Of a stretch of DNA of 64,000 nt, positions 1 to 8,703 are shown one piece after another; the first letter of the stretch is position 1; every line of letters begins with the position of its first letter. The notes beneath the pieces were generated by a model, which saw only the letters and a list, made by a program, of their open reading frames with translations, had not been told where the DNA came from and searched no databases. The translations under genes and the position numbers were made by a program. Location: positions 124,001 to 188,000 of the forward strand of contig NZ_JACRSV010000001.1 in the NCBI RefSeq assembly GCF_014384905.1, given 5' to 3'. The DNA comes from Fumia xinanensis (GTDB lineage Bacteria; Bacillota; Clostridia; Oscillospirales; Ruminococcaceae).

Positions 1-157
1 TCGCTTCCGTGGAAGAGAAATGGCCCACACCGATTTGGGCAGAGATTTGCTCGACCGGTTTAAGGACGCGTGCGCCGAATTTGGTGCGGTTGATAAGCCA
101 GCCAAAATGGAAGGCAGAAGCCTGGCGATTTTTATGTCGCCTAAGATTGCAAAATAA
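1..157 (+). CDS. infC: Translation initiation factor IF-3, C-terminal end (partial)
   Basis: Only the last 51 codons are inside the window, read in the frame beginning at base 2 and ending with TAA at 155-157. The fragment contains the family C-terminal signature around RFRGREMAH and KPAKMEGRSL, and the residues ending MSPK. IF-3 binds the 30S subunit, keeps subunits apart and checks initiator tRNA. It is followed by rpmI and rplT, the standard infC-rpmI-rplT operon of Bacteria, which supports the call. The N-terminal domain and the usual L20-responsive leader lie outside the window. Confidence 0.95.
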   Translation, partial: RFRGREMAHTDLGRDLLDRFKDACAEFGAVDKPAKMEGRSLAIFMSPKIAK

Positions 158-208
158 GGCTTACCCGCCACCGAGGGAGATCACAAAACGATAAGGAGGA
201 CTTACGAT

Positions 209-406
209 ATGCCTAAAATCAAATCTCACAGCGGTTCGAAAAAGCGTTTCAGCGTCACCAAAAACGGTTTGGTAAAACGCGGCAAGATGGGTAAACGTCA
301 TATCCTGACAAAGAAATCCACCAAGCGCAAAAGAGCTCTGCGCAAAGGCGCCTATGCGGATAAGACTGTACAGGCAACCATCAGAACCATGATTCCTTAT
401 AAATAA
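209..406 (+). CDS. rpmI: 50S ribosomal protein L35
   Basis: A 65-residue highly basic protein beginning MPKIKSHSGSKKRF and containing KRHILTKKSTKRKR, both typical of L35. It is a structural protein of the large ribosomal subunit. The start follows an AAGGAGG ribosome site about nine bases upstream (near 193-199). It sits 51 bases after infC and 40 bases before rplT in the conserved operon, so it is probably cotranscribed and, as in related bacteria, regulated with L20. Full length for the family. Confidence 0.98.
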   Translation: MPKIKSHSGSKKRFSVTKNGLVKRGKMGKRHILTKKSTKRKRALRKGAYADKTVQATIRTMIPYK

Positions 407-446
407 GGAAAGACTTTATTGAAACCGAATTTGGAGGTAGAAAACT

Positions 447-800
447 ATGGCTCGTGTTAAGGGCGCGATGGCAACTCGCAAGAGAAGAAATAAAACCCTG
501 AAGCTGGCAAAAGGCTACTGGGGCGGCAAGAGCAAACTCTTTAAAACTGCAAAAGAAGCAGTAATGAAATCCGGCCAGTATGCATACATTGGCCGCAGAC
601 AGAAAAAACGTGACTTCAGAAAACTTTGGATTACCAGAATTTCTGCCGCTTGCAAAATGAACGGCATCAACTACTCCCAGTTCATGAACGGCCTCAAAAA
701 AGCAAACATCACCTTAAACCGCAAGATGCTTTCCGAGATCGCTATTCATGACGCTGCTGCATTTACCGCTTTGGTCGAAAAAGCAAAAGCAGCATTATAA
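447..800 (+). CDS. rplT: 50S ribosomal protein L20
   Basis: A 117-residue basic protein starting MARVKGAMATRKRR, with the LAKGYWGGKSKLF and RDFRKLWITRI segments characteristic of L20. L20 binds 23S rRNA early in large-subunit assembly and in many bacteria represses its own operon by binding the leader. Ribosome site GGAGG lies at 432-436. Third gene of infC-rpmI-rplT, and a hairpin at 811-835 directly after the stop may end the operon. Confidence 0.98.
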   Translation: MARVKGAMATRKRRNKTLKLAKGYWGGKSKLFKTAKEAVMKSGQYAYIGRRQKKRDFRKLWITRISAACKMNGINYSQFMNGLKKANITLNRKMLSEIAIHDAAAFTALVEKAKAAL

Positions 801-810
801 TGAGATTCTT

Positions 811-845
811 ACGCCCGGCCTTCTGGCCTGGGCGTTTGCTCATTT
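811..845 (+). terminator. Probable terminator after rplT
   Basis: Stem ACGCCC-GGCC / GGCC-T-GGGCGT with a TTCT loop and one bulge, followed by a weak T-rich stretch (TTTGCTCATTTT). It begins 10 bases after the rplT stop. The T tract is interrupted, so termination may be partial and the methylase gene downstream may get some read-through. Confidence 0.6.
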
Positions 846-902
846 TGGCATCTTTCGAAAAGTGACGGATCCTGTAGGAGAAAATTTGGTGCGGGGGTTC
901 AA

Positions 903-1685
903 ATGGAGAAAATTACGGCTAAAGATAACGAAAAAATTAAGCGGTATGCAAAACTTGCCTCTCAGAAAAAGGCACGGGATGTGCAGGGCCTTTTCGTCAT
1001 CGAGGGGGCAAAGCTTTTCGAGGAAGCGGCCCGTTCTGACGTACAGGTGGAGCAGGTGTTCCTCTCCGAGAGCTTTTTGCCTCGTTTTGAGCATCTGCAA
1101 AAGCCTTCCTCTATGCCTCCGGTCTTTCTGATTGGAGAAGCGGTGGAACACAAAATTGCCGGTTCTCCTTCTCCTCAGGGGATTTATGCCGTTTGCAAAA
1201 AGCTTGACAAACCGTTAAACCTTGGTAAAATAGACAATAACGGCAAGTTTATCGCCCTTTGGGACCTTCAGGATCCTGGTAACGTGGGCACGATTTTCCG
1301 GGCTGCCGAAGCGATGGGTATTTCCGGTATCCTTGTGAGTGAAAACTGTTGTGATGTGTATAGCCTCAAGACAATTCGCGCAGCGATGGGGTCGCTGTTT
1401 CGAATGCCGTTTTTAATAACTGACCTGGATGCTTTCCTGGAGAAATATCGGGATATACTCCATTCTTATGCGGCGGTGGTCGACAAGGACGCCCTGCCTC
1501 TCCCATCTGTCGACTTTTCCGGTGGAAGCGTTGTCGTTATTGGCAACGAGGGGAATGGACTTTCGTCACAGCAGGCAAATTGTTGCCGGGACAAGCTGAC
1601 CATTCCCATGCCGGGAAGCGCCGAGTCCCTAAACGCCGCCATGGCGGCTACGATTATTATCTGGGAGATGGCGAAAGGCCGATAA
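903..1685 (+). CDS. SpoU/TrmH-family RNA 2'-O-ribose methyltransferase
   Basis: A 260-residue protein. The N-terminal part (about 1-100) looks like the RNA-binding substrate domain of the family. The C-terminal SPOUT domain shows the three family motifs: LWDLQDPGNVGTIFRAAEA near residue 120, VVVIGNEGNGLS near 215, and IPMPGSAESLNAAMAA near 230, which form the knotted S-adenosylmethionine site. It transfers a methyl group to a ribose 2'-OH of rRNA or tRNA; the exact nucleotide cannot be told from sequence. In Firmicutes such genes often sit by translation genes, as here after rplT. GGGGG precedes the ATG by about five bases. Confidence 0.9.
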   Translation: MEKITAKDNEKIKRYAKLASQKKARDVQGLFVIEGAKLFEEAARSDVQVEQVFLSESFLPRFEHLQKPSSMPPVFLIGEAVEHKIAGSPSPQGIYAVCKKLDKPLNLGKIDNNGKFIALWDLQDPGNVGTIFRAAEAMGISGILVSENCCDVYSLKTIRAAMGSLFRMPFLITDLDAFLEKYRDILHSYAAVVDKDALPLPSVDFSGGSVVVIGNEGNGLSSQQANCCRDKLTIPMPGSAESLNAAMAATIIIWEMAKGR

Positions 1686-1707
1686 CCGGGGAATAGGAAC
1701 GAAAATT

Positions 1708-2169
1708 ATGGAAAAAATCAAGAGTTTTTGCGTCAACCACAATAAACTGAAAAAGGGAATGTACCTGTCCCGGGTGGACGGGGATGCTGTGACCTATGAC
1801 ATCCGCATGGCGGTGCCCAACAGCGGATGCTATCTCGAAAACGCTGGTATACACACCTTTGAGCACTTGTTTGCCACTTATGTCCGCAACTCAAAATTTT
1901 CTGACTCAGTGATTTACGCGGGCCCCATGGGCTGTCGGACCGGATTTTACTTCATTGTAAGAGACCGTGTTTCTCATAAAGAGGCAATCGCCTTGGTGCG
2001 GGATGCCTGCAGGTTTATCGCTGACTATAAAGGGGAAATCCCCGGCGTCAGCGCCATAGAATGCGGTAATTATTTGGAGCACGACCTGCAAAAGGCCAAG
2101 GCCTATGGTGCGGATATGTGCAAAGTGCTGGAAAATTGGACCGTGGAGCAGCTCCAATACGAAGTGTAA
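1708..2169 (+). CDS. luxS: S-ribosylhomocysteine lyase (LuxS)
   Basis: A 153-residue protein with the LuxS metal site: His49 and His53 in HTFEH, and Cys119 in IECG. The catalytic-site loop GPMGCRTGFY places Cys76 as the expected catalytic cysteine. The enzyme splits S-ribosylhomocysteine to homocysteine and DPD, the precursor of autoinducer-2, and recycles S-adenosylhomocysteine-derived sulfur. It sits between the rRNA methylase and dprA, all closely spaced; the upstream methylase consumes SAM, but the pairing may be chance. No pfs or metabolic partner is adjacent. Length matches the family (about 150-160). Confidence 0.96.
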   Translation: MEKIKSFCVNHNKLKKGMYLSRVDGDAVTYDIRMAVPNSGCYLENAGIHTFEHLFATYVRNSKFSDSVIYAGPMGCRTGFYFIVRDRVSHKEAIALVRDACRFIADYKGEIPGVSAIECGNYLEHDLQKAKAYGADMCKVLENWTVEQLQYEV

Positions 2170-2182
2170 GGAAGTGATAACG

Positions 2183-3394
2183 ATGGACGACCGTGCCTAT
2201 TGGATTTGGCTTTCTCTCTGCTTTTCCTACGGCAGCGGGAAACCGCAGCAGCTGGCGGAAGCAGAGGATATTATTTCCATTTATGAAAACCGTGAGACCA
2301 TCTGCGAATCCGTTGATTACCTCACGCCTCGGGACGGGGACAGGCTTCGGAAAATTTCTCTCGAGCGAGCTCAGTTGATTTTAGAACGCTGTGATGAATT
2401 AGGCGTACGAGTGGTGCCCATAAGCGATCCCGGCTACCCCGAAAAGCTTCGTCATGTATACGGCGCGCCTTTGGTGCTCTATGTCCAGGGGAACATTTCC
2501 TATTTAAATGATACTCCGGCCATCACGGTGGTGGGTACCAGAGAGGCCTCCGACTACGGAAAGAGCGTTACTGGGAACCTGAGCTACCAGCTGGCCCTGG
2601 CGGGGGCTGTTGTCGTTAGCGGATGCGCCGTGGGTATCGACGAATACGCCCATAGGGGTGCCTTAAAAGCAGGAGGTAGAACTGTCGGTGTTTTGGGCTG
2701 TGGCCACGACATCGATTATCCGGCGAAAAATAAAAGGCTCAAACAGGAAATCCTCAACCGAGGAGGGGCGCTTATCGGCGAACTCCCGCCAGGAACCTCT
2801 GTAAACGGCAAGTATTTTCCCGTTAGAAACCGGATTATGGCGGGACTAGCAAACGGGGTGCTGGTCACTGAAGCCCCTGTTAAAAGCGGAGCACTCATCA
2901 CCGCCCGGCTTGCCAACGACCTTGACCGAGATGTTTTCTGCGTGCCGCCCTACAATATTTACGATACGAGATACACCGGCGTCGTTCCGCTTTTGCGGGA
3001 GGGCGCTAAAGCTGTTTTTGACGTGACCGATATTTTGGAAGAATATACCGTCCAATATGAGGGAAGGCTTGATTTGGAGCGGCTGGAAAGACCGGCCATC
3101 ACCGTCACCGGCGGCGAACCGGAACTGAAGGTGGCGAGCGAAAGCGTCTACCGCAGTTCCCAAAAGACGGTTCCCAAAGGCGCTGACGTCCCCAGAGAGA
3201 AACCGCCTGCTCCCCATGGCCTGACAGAAAAGCAGAAGGCGCTGTACGAAATCCTGACTGTTGAGCCCATTCACGCGGACGATTTGGCCCGCGAAGTGGG
3301 ATGGGAAATATACGAGATTCTGTCCGTTTTGACCGAGCTGGAGCTGCTGGAACTGGTCACCGCTCATTCAGGCAGGAGATATTCTCTGGCATAA
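2183..3394 (+). CDS. dprA: DNA-processing protein DprA
   Basis: A 403-residue protein. The Rossmann-like DprA core runs from about residue 110 to 315, with VVGTREASDYG, VSGCAVGIDEYAH, LGCGHDIDYP, and RNRIMAGLANGVLVTEAPVKSGALITA. A C-terminal winged-helix region (about 345-403, LTEKQKALYEIL) is also present. DprA binds incoming single-stranded DNA and loads RecA in natural transformation. I place the start at the ATG at 2183, 13 bases after the luxS stop, behind an AAGGAAGTG site; an upstream in-frame ATG inside luxS lacks a ribosome site. dprA-topA-trmFO is a conserved Firmicute order. Confidence 0.95.
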   Translation: MDDRAYWIWLSLCFSYGSGKPQQLAEAEDIISIYENRETICESVDYLTPRDGDRLRKISLERAQLILERCDELGVRVVPISDPGYPEKLRHVYGAPLVLYVQGNISYLNDTPAITVVGTREASDYGKSVTGNLSYQLALAGAVVVSGCAVGIDEYAHRGALKAGGRTVGVLGCGHDIDYPAKNKRLKQEILNRGGALIGELPPGTSVNGKYFPVRNRIMAGLANGVLVTEAPVKSGALITARLANDLDRDVFCVPPYNIYDTRYTGVVPLLREGAKAVFDVTDILEEYTVQYEGRLDLERLERPAITVTGGEPELKVASESVYRSSQKTVPKGADVPREKPPAPHGLTEKQKALYEILTVEPIHADDLAREVGWEIYEILSVLTELELLELVTAHSGRRYSLA

Positions 3395-3419
3395 ATCGCC
3401 AAACAGCAGCATAGTGTCT

Positions 3420-3454
3420 GCTGAACAACAAGCGCATGCCGTTTGCTGTTCAGC
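3420..3454 (+). other. Intergenic hairpin between dprA and topA
   Basis: GCTGAACA-CAA pairs with TTG-TGTTCAGC: 11 pairs with one mismatch and an 11-base loop. No T tract follows, so it is not a clear intrinsic terminator; it could protect a processed 3' end or affect topA translation. Confidence 0.4.
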
Positions 3455-3507
3455 AACCATTATGTAATGAAGAAAACCAATTGGAGAAATGAGAAAGGTT
3501 TGATTGA

Positions 3508-5592
3508 ATGTCAAATTTGGTAATTGTGGAGTCGCCTGCAAAGGCGAAAACCATTAAAAAATATTTGGGCAAAAATTACGAGGTCGTGGCGTCCATGGGA
3601 CATGTCCGCGACCTTCCTAAGAGCACCCTGGGTGTGGATGTGGAAAACGGCTTTACCCCGAAATATATTAACATCCGCAAGCAGTCCGACACCATCAAGG
3701 CCTTAAAGGATGCGGCCAAAAAGTGCGATAAAATTTATCTGGCGACTGACCCCGACCGGGAAGGAGAGGCTATTTCCTGGCATCTGGCGAACCTGTTGAA
3801 ATTGGACGTGGCCGCTAAAAACCGGATTACCTTTAACGAAATTACCAAAACCGGCGTCAAGGAGGGCATGGCCCATCCGCGCCAGATCGACATGGACTTG
3901 TTTGACGCCCAGCAGGCGCGCCGGATTTTGGACCGTATCGTGGGCTATAAGCTAAGCCCTTTTCTTTGGAAAAAAGTGCGTCCAGGCCTTAGCGCCGGGC
4001 GCGTCCAGTCGGTGACGGTGCGCATTATCGTGGATCGAGAGAACGAGATTCGCAATTTTGTACCGGAAGAGTACTGGAGCATCGACGCGAAACTTTTGGC
4101 GAAAACCTCCAAAAAAGCCTTTGGCGCAAAATTCTACGGCAAAGACGGCAAAAAGATGGAGCTGAAAACCAAAGAAGAAACCGATGAAGTCCTCTCCCAT
4201 ATCCGGGATGCCGCTTTCACCGTTTCCGGAATCAAAACCGGCGTCCGTAAAAAGTCCCCTGCGCCGCCCTTTACCACTTCTACCATGCAACAGGAAGCTT
4301 CCCGTAAGCTGGGCTTTCAGTCCCGGCGGACGATGAAAGCGGCTCAGGAGCTTTACGAAGGCGTGGAAATTCCCAAGATGGGGGCGGTAGGTCTCATCAC
4401 CTACATGAGAACCGACTCCCTGCGGATATCCAACGACGCCCGGGAGGCGGCAAACGCTTATATTGGGGAGAAGTACGGCGACAATTACCTGCCGCCGGAG
4501 CCCCGGGTCTATAAGACCAAAAACAACGCCCAGGACGCTCACGAGGCCATCCGTCCCACTATGCCGAACCTGACGCCGGAGCAGTTAAAACCCAGTCTCA
4601 CCGGCGATCAGTATAAGCTTTACAAGCTAATTTGGGAGCGTTTTATCGCAAGTCAGATGGCAAATGCTGAGTACAACACCGTTTCGGTGGACATCGACGC
4701 CAACGGCTATAATTTCAAATCCAGCGGCTTTACCGTCAAGTTCGACGGCTTTACCGTATTATACGTCGAGGGAAAAGACGAGGAAGAGGAGAAGGAGGGC
4801 GCTCTGCCTCCGCTTGTGAAGGGCGACGTCCTCAAAGTCCAGAGCTTGGAGGGCAACCAGCACTTTACTCAGCCGCCCCCACGGTTTACCGAGGCTTCCC
4901 TCATCAAGATTTTGGAGGAAAACGGCATCGGCCGTCCCTCGACCTATTCGCCAACTATTACGACAATTTTGGCTCGCAACTACATCGAGCGGGAAGGCAA
5001 GCAGCTGAAACCCACCCAGTTGGGAGAAATCACTACCCAACTGATGAAAGACCACTTCTCTTCTATCGTAGACGAGAGGTTCACCGCCCAGATGGAGAGC
5101 AATCTGGACCTGGTGGAAGAGGGAAAGAAGCCCTGGGTCAAGACGTTGGAGGAATTCTACGGCGGCTTTGCCAAAACCCTGGAGGACGCGGAAAAGAATC
5201 TGGAAGGCACCTATATGAAGGTGCCCGATGAGGAGACCGACGTTGTCTGCGAAAAATGCGGACGCAATATGGTCATTAAAAACGGTCGCTTTGGGAAATT
5301 CCTGGCCTGTCCCGGCTTCCCCGAGTGCCGCAATACCAAGCGGATCGTCGTAGAGACCCCAGGCACCTGCCCTCTGTGCAGCGGCAAGATTTTGGAGAAA
5401 AAATCCAAAAAGGGCAAAAAATTCTACGGCTGTGAACACAATCCAGAGTGCTCCTTCCTGTCCTGGGATGCTCCCATTGAAGAAAAATGCCCCAAATGCG
5501 GCAAAAGTCTCTTGAAAAAAGTGGGGCGGGCAGCAAAAATCTACTGCTCCAATTCCGAGTGCGACTATGAGCGCAAGGATACGGAAAAATAG
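3508..5592 (+). CDS. topA: DNA topoisomerase I
   Basis: A 694-residue type IA topoisomerase that relaxes negative supercoils. The N-terminal TOPRIM domain has VIVESPAKAKT and the DPDREGEAISWHL acidic motif. The active-site tyrosine is Tyr299 in GLITYMRTDS. The C-terminus carries three four-cysteine zinc ribbons (about 575-690: CEKCGR...CPGFPEC, CPLCSG...CEHNPEC, CPKCGK...CSNSEC), the usual arrangement in clostridial and bacillar TopA. The gene has its own ATG with AGAAAGG upstream, 113 bases after dprA, and is followed by trmFO. Confidence 0.98.
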   Translation: MSNLVIVESPAKAKTIKKYLGKNYEVVASMGHVRDLPKSTLGVDVENGFTPKYINIRKQSDTIKALKDAAKKCDKIYLATDPDREGEAISWHLANLLKLDVAAKNRITFNEITKTGVKEGMAHPRQIDMDLFDAQQARRILDRIVGYKLSPFLWKKVRPGLSAGRVQSVTVRIIVDRENEIRNFVPEEYWSIDAKLLAKTSKKAFGAKFYGKDGKKMELKTKEETDEVLSHIRDAAFTVSGIKTGVRKKSPAPPFTTSTMQQEASRKLGFQSRRTMKAAQELYEGVEIPKMGAVGLITYMRTDSLRISNDAREAANAYIGEKYGDNYLPPEPRVYKTKNNAQDAHEAIRPTMPNLTPEQLKPSLTGDQYKLYKLIWERFIASQMANAEYNTVSVDIDANGYNFKSSGFTVKFDGFTVLYVEGKDEEEEKEGALPPLVKGDVLKVQSLEGNQHFTQPPPRFTEASLIKILEENGIGRPSTYSPTITTILARNYIEREGKQLKPTQLGEITTQLMKDHFSSIVDERFTAQMESNLDLVEEGKKPWVKTLEEFYGGFAKTLEDAEKNLEGTYMKVPDEETDVVCEKCGRNMVIKNGRFGKFLACPGFPECRNTKRIVVETPGTCPLCSGKILEKKSKKGKKFYGCEHNPECSFLSWDAPIEEKCPKCGKSLLKKVGRAAKIYCSNSECDYERKDTEK

Positions 5593-5638
5593 ACGTCTCC
5601 GTGGGGCGTTTACCAAATATCTTAAAAAAGGAGTCCCT

Positions 5639-6955
5639 ATGAAGGCAACTGTCATCGGGGCGGGACTTGCCGGCTGCGAAGCCGCAAATATCCTTGCCTC
5701 CTATGGAATCCAGGTCGACTTATACGAACAAAAACCGGAAAATTATTCCGCCGCTCACAAATACCCCGGGTTTGCCGAGCTTGTCTGCTCCAACTCCCTG
5801 AAAGCCTCCCGATTAGAATCGGCTTCTGGTATGCTCAAGGAAGAGATGCGTTTGCTTCATTCTCTGATCGTTCCCTGTGCGGAACAAACAGCGGTGGCGG
5901 CGGGGGGAGCGTTGGCGGTGGACCGGGAGCGGTTTTCCAATCTCGTCACCCAAAAAATTCGGGAAAACCCGCTGATCCACATCATTGAAAAGCAGGTCAC
6001 AAGCCTTGATTTTGACGGCCCCGTGGTGGTGGCGACAGGGCCTTTGACCAGCGATAATCTGGCTCAGGTGATTTTGAGCTTTACCGGCAGCGAGCACCTG
6101 AGTTTCTATGACGCGGCGGCCCCCATCGTCACAGCGGAGAGTGTGGACAGGAGTATCGCCTTTGCCGCCTCCCGCTACGGCAGGGGAGACGACGATTATT
6201 TAAACTGCCCCATGAATAAAGAAGAATACGAGGCATTTTTGGAAGCTCTGGTCCAGGCGGAGAGCGTCCCGCTCAAGTCCTTTGAGCAGGAGCATTTCAA
6301 GGTCTACGAGGGCTGTATGCCCATCGAAGTCATGGCAAAGCGGGGTTCCGACACCATCCGGTTCGGGCCGCTGAAGCCTGTGGGGCTTATTGACCCGCGG
6401 ACAGGGCACCGTCCCTGGGCGGTGGTGCAGCTTCGCAAGGAAAACGCCGAAGGAAGCTTATATAACATCGTCGGCTTTCAGACAAACCTCAAATGGGGGG
6501 AGCAAAAACGGGTTTTTTCGATGATTCCCTCCCTTCAAAACGCCGAGTTTGTCCGGTACGGCGTTATGCACCGCAACACCTTCCTCGACTCGCCCCGCTG
6601 CCTGAACCGGCACTTTCAGATGAAGAAAAATCCGTCCATCTGGTTTGCGGGGCAGCTCACCGGCGTGGAAGGGTATGTGGAATCGGCGGCCAGCGGCCTC
6701 ATTACAGGGCATAATCTGGCCCGGACGATGCTGAATCTGCCCCTCATAGAGCTTCCCCGAGAGACCATGCTGGGGGCCCTGTCCGACCACATCAGCGACG
6801 ATACCAAATCCGATTTTCAGCCTATGGGGAGCAATATGGGAATCCTTCCACCATTGCCCCAGCGGATCAAAGATAAAAAAGAGCGCTACCGCTTAACGGC
6901 GGAGCGGGGAATTGACGCCCTTCAAAAGGCGCTCAAGGCCATCAATTTTCAATAG
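5639..6955 (+). CDS. trmFO: FAD/folate-dependent tRNA (uracil-54-C5)-methyltransferase
   Basis: A 438-residue flavoprotein that makes ribothymidine at tRNA position 54 using methylenetetrahydrofolate. The N-terminal dinucleotide fold is GAGLAGCEAA (residues 7-16), followed by the family segments FAELVCSNSLKASRLE, CPMNKEEYEAF, MPIEVMAKRG and FGPLKPVGL, and the C-terminal GVEGYVESAASGLITGHNLA. The ATG at 5639 follows AAAAAAGGAG; the reading frame stays open upstream into topA but there is no ribosome site there. Length and order behind topA are those of Firmicutes, where the gene was once called gid. Confidence 0.97.
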   Translation: MKATVIGAGLAGCEAANILASYGIQVDLYEQKPENYSAAHKYPGFAELVCSNSLKASRLESASGMLKEEMRLLHSLIVPCAEQTAVAAGGALAVDRERFSNLVTQKIRENPLIHIIEKQVTSLDFDGPVVVATGPLTSDNLAQVILSFTGSEHLSFYDAAAPIVTAESVDRSIAFAASRYGRGDDDYLNCPMNKEEYEAFLEALVQAESVPLKSFEQEHFKVYEGCMPIEVMAKRGSDTIRFGPLKPVGLIDPRTGHRPWAVVQLRKENAEGSLYNIVGFQTNLKWGEQKRVFSMIPSLQNAEFVRYGVMHRNTFLDSPRCLNRHFQMKKNPSIWFAGQLTGVEGYVESAASGLITGHNLARTMLNLPLIELPRETMLGALSDHISDDTKSDFQPMGSNMGILPPLPQRIKDKKERYRLTAERGIDALQKALKAINFQ

Positions 6956-6988
6956 TGTAGAGTATCCTTGCGGAAAGAAGGAAAATTT

Positions 6989-7996
6989 ATGAAAATTATT
7001 GTAGACGGTTTTGGCGGGGACAACGCCCCCTTAGCGGTGCTCCAGGGCTGCGAACTGGCGGTGAAGGAGTACGGAGTCGACCTCCTCGTCACTGGCGACG
7101 AGGAAATCCTCAAAAAGACGGCCCGGGAAAACAACATTTCTCTGGATCGGATCGCCTTTTATCACGCCCCCGGTGTCATCGGCATGGAGGACGAGCCCAC
7201 CGCTCTTTTAAAGGAAAAATCCGACTGTTCTATGGCAGCCGCTTTTAACCTCCTCAAAGGGGGAGCGGGGGACGCTTTTGTCAGCGGCGGCAGCACCGGT
7301 GCCATCGTCATCGGTGCGAATTTCATCGTCAAGCGGATAAAAGGCATTAAACGGGCGGGGCTGGCCACCGTTATCCCCACCATCAATGGATGCTACATGC
7401 TTATGGACGCAGGGGCCACTTTGGACTGCAAGCCGGAAACCCTCACCCATTTCGGCATGATGGGCAGTATTTATATGAATAAAATCATGGATGTCCGGGA
7501 GCCCCGGGTAGGCCTTGTTAACGTGGGGACCGAGGACACCAAAGGCGGCGAGCTTCAGCAGGGGGCCTTTTCAATGATGCAGAACGCTCCCATGAACTTT
7601 ATCGGCAATATTGAAGCGAGAGACATTCCGGCGGGAGTAGCCGACGTGGCGGTGGCGGACGGCTTTACCGGAAACGTCATTTTAAAGCTCACCGAAGGAC
7701 TGGGCTCCATGTTCTCCAAAAAAATCAAGGATATGTTCATGGAGGGCTTGGGCGGCAAGCTGTCAGCCGTGATGATGATGGGTAAAATCAAGGATTTCAA
7801 AAAATCCATGGACTACACTGAATACGGCGGAGCACCTTTGTTGGGCGTGATGAAACCGGTCATCAAAGCACACGGCAGTTCCAACCCCAAGGCGTTTAAA
7901 AACGCCATCCGGCAGGCGAGGGATTTTGCCGAACGAAACCTCATCGGTGAAATTGAGGCGGCTGTCCAACAGATGAAAAATGCAGGCGAAGAATAA
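6989..7996 (+). CDS. plsX: Phosphate acyltransferase PlsX
   Basis: A 335-residue enzyme making acyl-phosphate from acyl-ACP for phospholipid synthesis. Family landmarks: MKIIVDGFGGDNAP at the N-terminus, GFYHA/PGVIGMEDEPT-like segment, SGGSTGAIVIGA, and GFTGNVILKLTEG, ending near GSSNPKAFKNAIRQA. Start at the ATG at 6989 behind AGAAGGAAA. It is followed by rnc after 20 bases; in many Firmicutes acpP lies between these two genes, but here it does not. Peripheral membrane role with PlsY is known for the family. Confidence 0.96.
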   Translation: MKIIVDGFGGDNAPLAVLQGCELAVKEYGVDLLVTGDEEILKKTARENNISLDRIAFYHAPGVIGMEDEPTALLKEKSDCSMAAAFNLLKGGAGDAFVSGGSTGAIVIGANFIVKRIKGIKRAGLATVIPTINGCYMLMDAGATLDCKPETLTHFGMMGSIYMNKIMDVREPRVGLVNVGTEDTKGGELQQGAFSMMQNAPMNFIGNIEARDIPAGVADVAVADGFTGNVILKLTEGLGSMFSKKIKDMFMEGLGGKLSAVMMMGKIKDFKKSMDYTEYGGAPLLGVMKPVIKAHGSSNPKAFKNAIRQARDFAERNLIGEIEAAVQQMKNAGEE

Positions 7997-8016
7997 AACG
8001 AAGGAAGGGTACGGCA

Positions 8017-8694
8017 TTGGAACTGGAAGATAAAATTGGTTATCAATTTAAAAACAAGAATTTGCTTTTGCAGGCGCTGACCCACTCTTCCTATGCAAAC
8101 GAGGGAAAAAAACACGGCCGCAACAACGAACGGTTGGAGTTTTTGGGGGATTCGGTACTGTCGGTCATTGTCGCGAAGCACCTCTTTCTCAAATACAAGG
8201 ACATTCCAGAAGGGGAGCTGACAAAACTCCGGGCAAGCCTTGTCTGCGAAAAGGCGCTGGATGTGTTCGCCCAAAAGCTGGGGCTGGGGGAGTACCTCCG
8301 TCTGGGAAAAGGGGAGGAGATGACCGGCGGGAGAAGTCGGCCCTCTATTTTAGCCGACGCCTTTGAAGCGGTGATCGCGGCTCTTTATCTGGACGGCGGT
8401 TACCAGGCGGCTCAGAAGTTTGTTTTGAGCTTCATCCCCGAGAATTTGGACGTAAAAAGCGCCAATCAACTGGCGGATTATAAAACGACCCTCCAGGAAA
8501 TCATCCAGCAAAACCGGGAGGAAAAAATTGAATACGTCCTGGCTGATGAGAAAGGTCCCGACCACGCCAAGGTGTTTACCGCCGAGGTGCTCTTAAACTC
8601 CAACGTCATCGGCGTCGGAGAAGGAAGCAGCAAAAAGCAGGCCGAGCAAAACGCCGCCAGAGAAGCGTTAAAGCTCATGGGTTACGACTTTTAG
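8017..8694 (+). CDS. rnc: Ribonuclease III
   Basis: A 225-residue endonuclease that cuts double-stranded RNA in rRNA maturation and mRNA control. The RNase III signature NERLEFLGDSVL lies near residue 38, the second acidic cluster ADAFEAVIAALYLDGG near 113, and a C-terminal double-stranded RNA-binding domain covers about 155-225 (DYKTTLQEI...SSKKQAEQNAAREAL). The start is TTG at 8017: it is preceded by GAAGGAAGGG and gives the family N-terminus MELEDKIGYQF, and no ATG fits. It follows plsX and leads into smc. Confidence 0.96.
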   Translation: MELEDKIGYQFKNKNLLLQALTHSSYANEGKKHGRNNERLEFLGDSVLSVIVAKHLFLKYKDIPEGELTKLRASLVCEKALDVFAQKLGLGEYLRLGKGEEMTGGRSRPSILADAFEAVIAALYLDGGYQAAQKFVLSFIPENLDVKSANQLADYKTTLQEIIQQNREEKIEYVLADEKGPDHAKVFTAEVLLNSNVIGVGEGSSKKQAEQNAAREALKLMGYDF

Positions 8695-8703
8695 GGGGCT
8701 TTT

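Noticed and set aside
4759..5655. A 298-codon minus-strand frame opposite topA
   Set aside because: Shadow of topA with low-complexity hydrophobic content and no family likeness.
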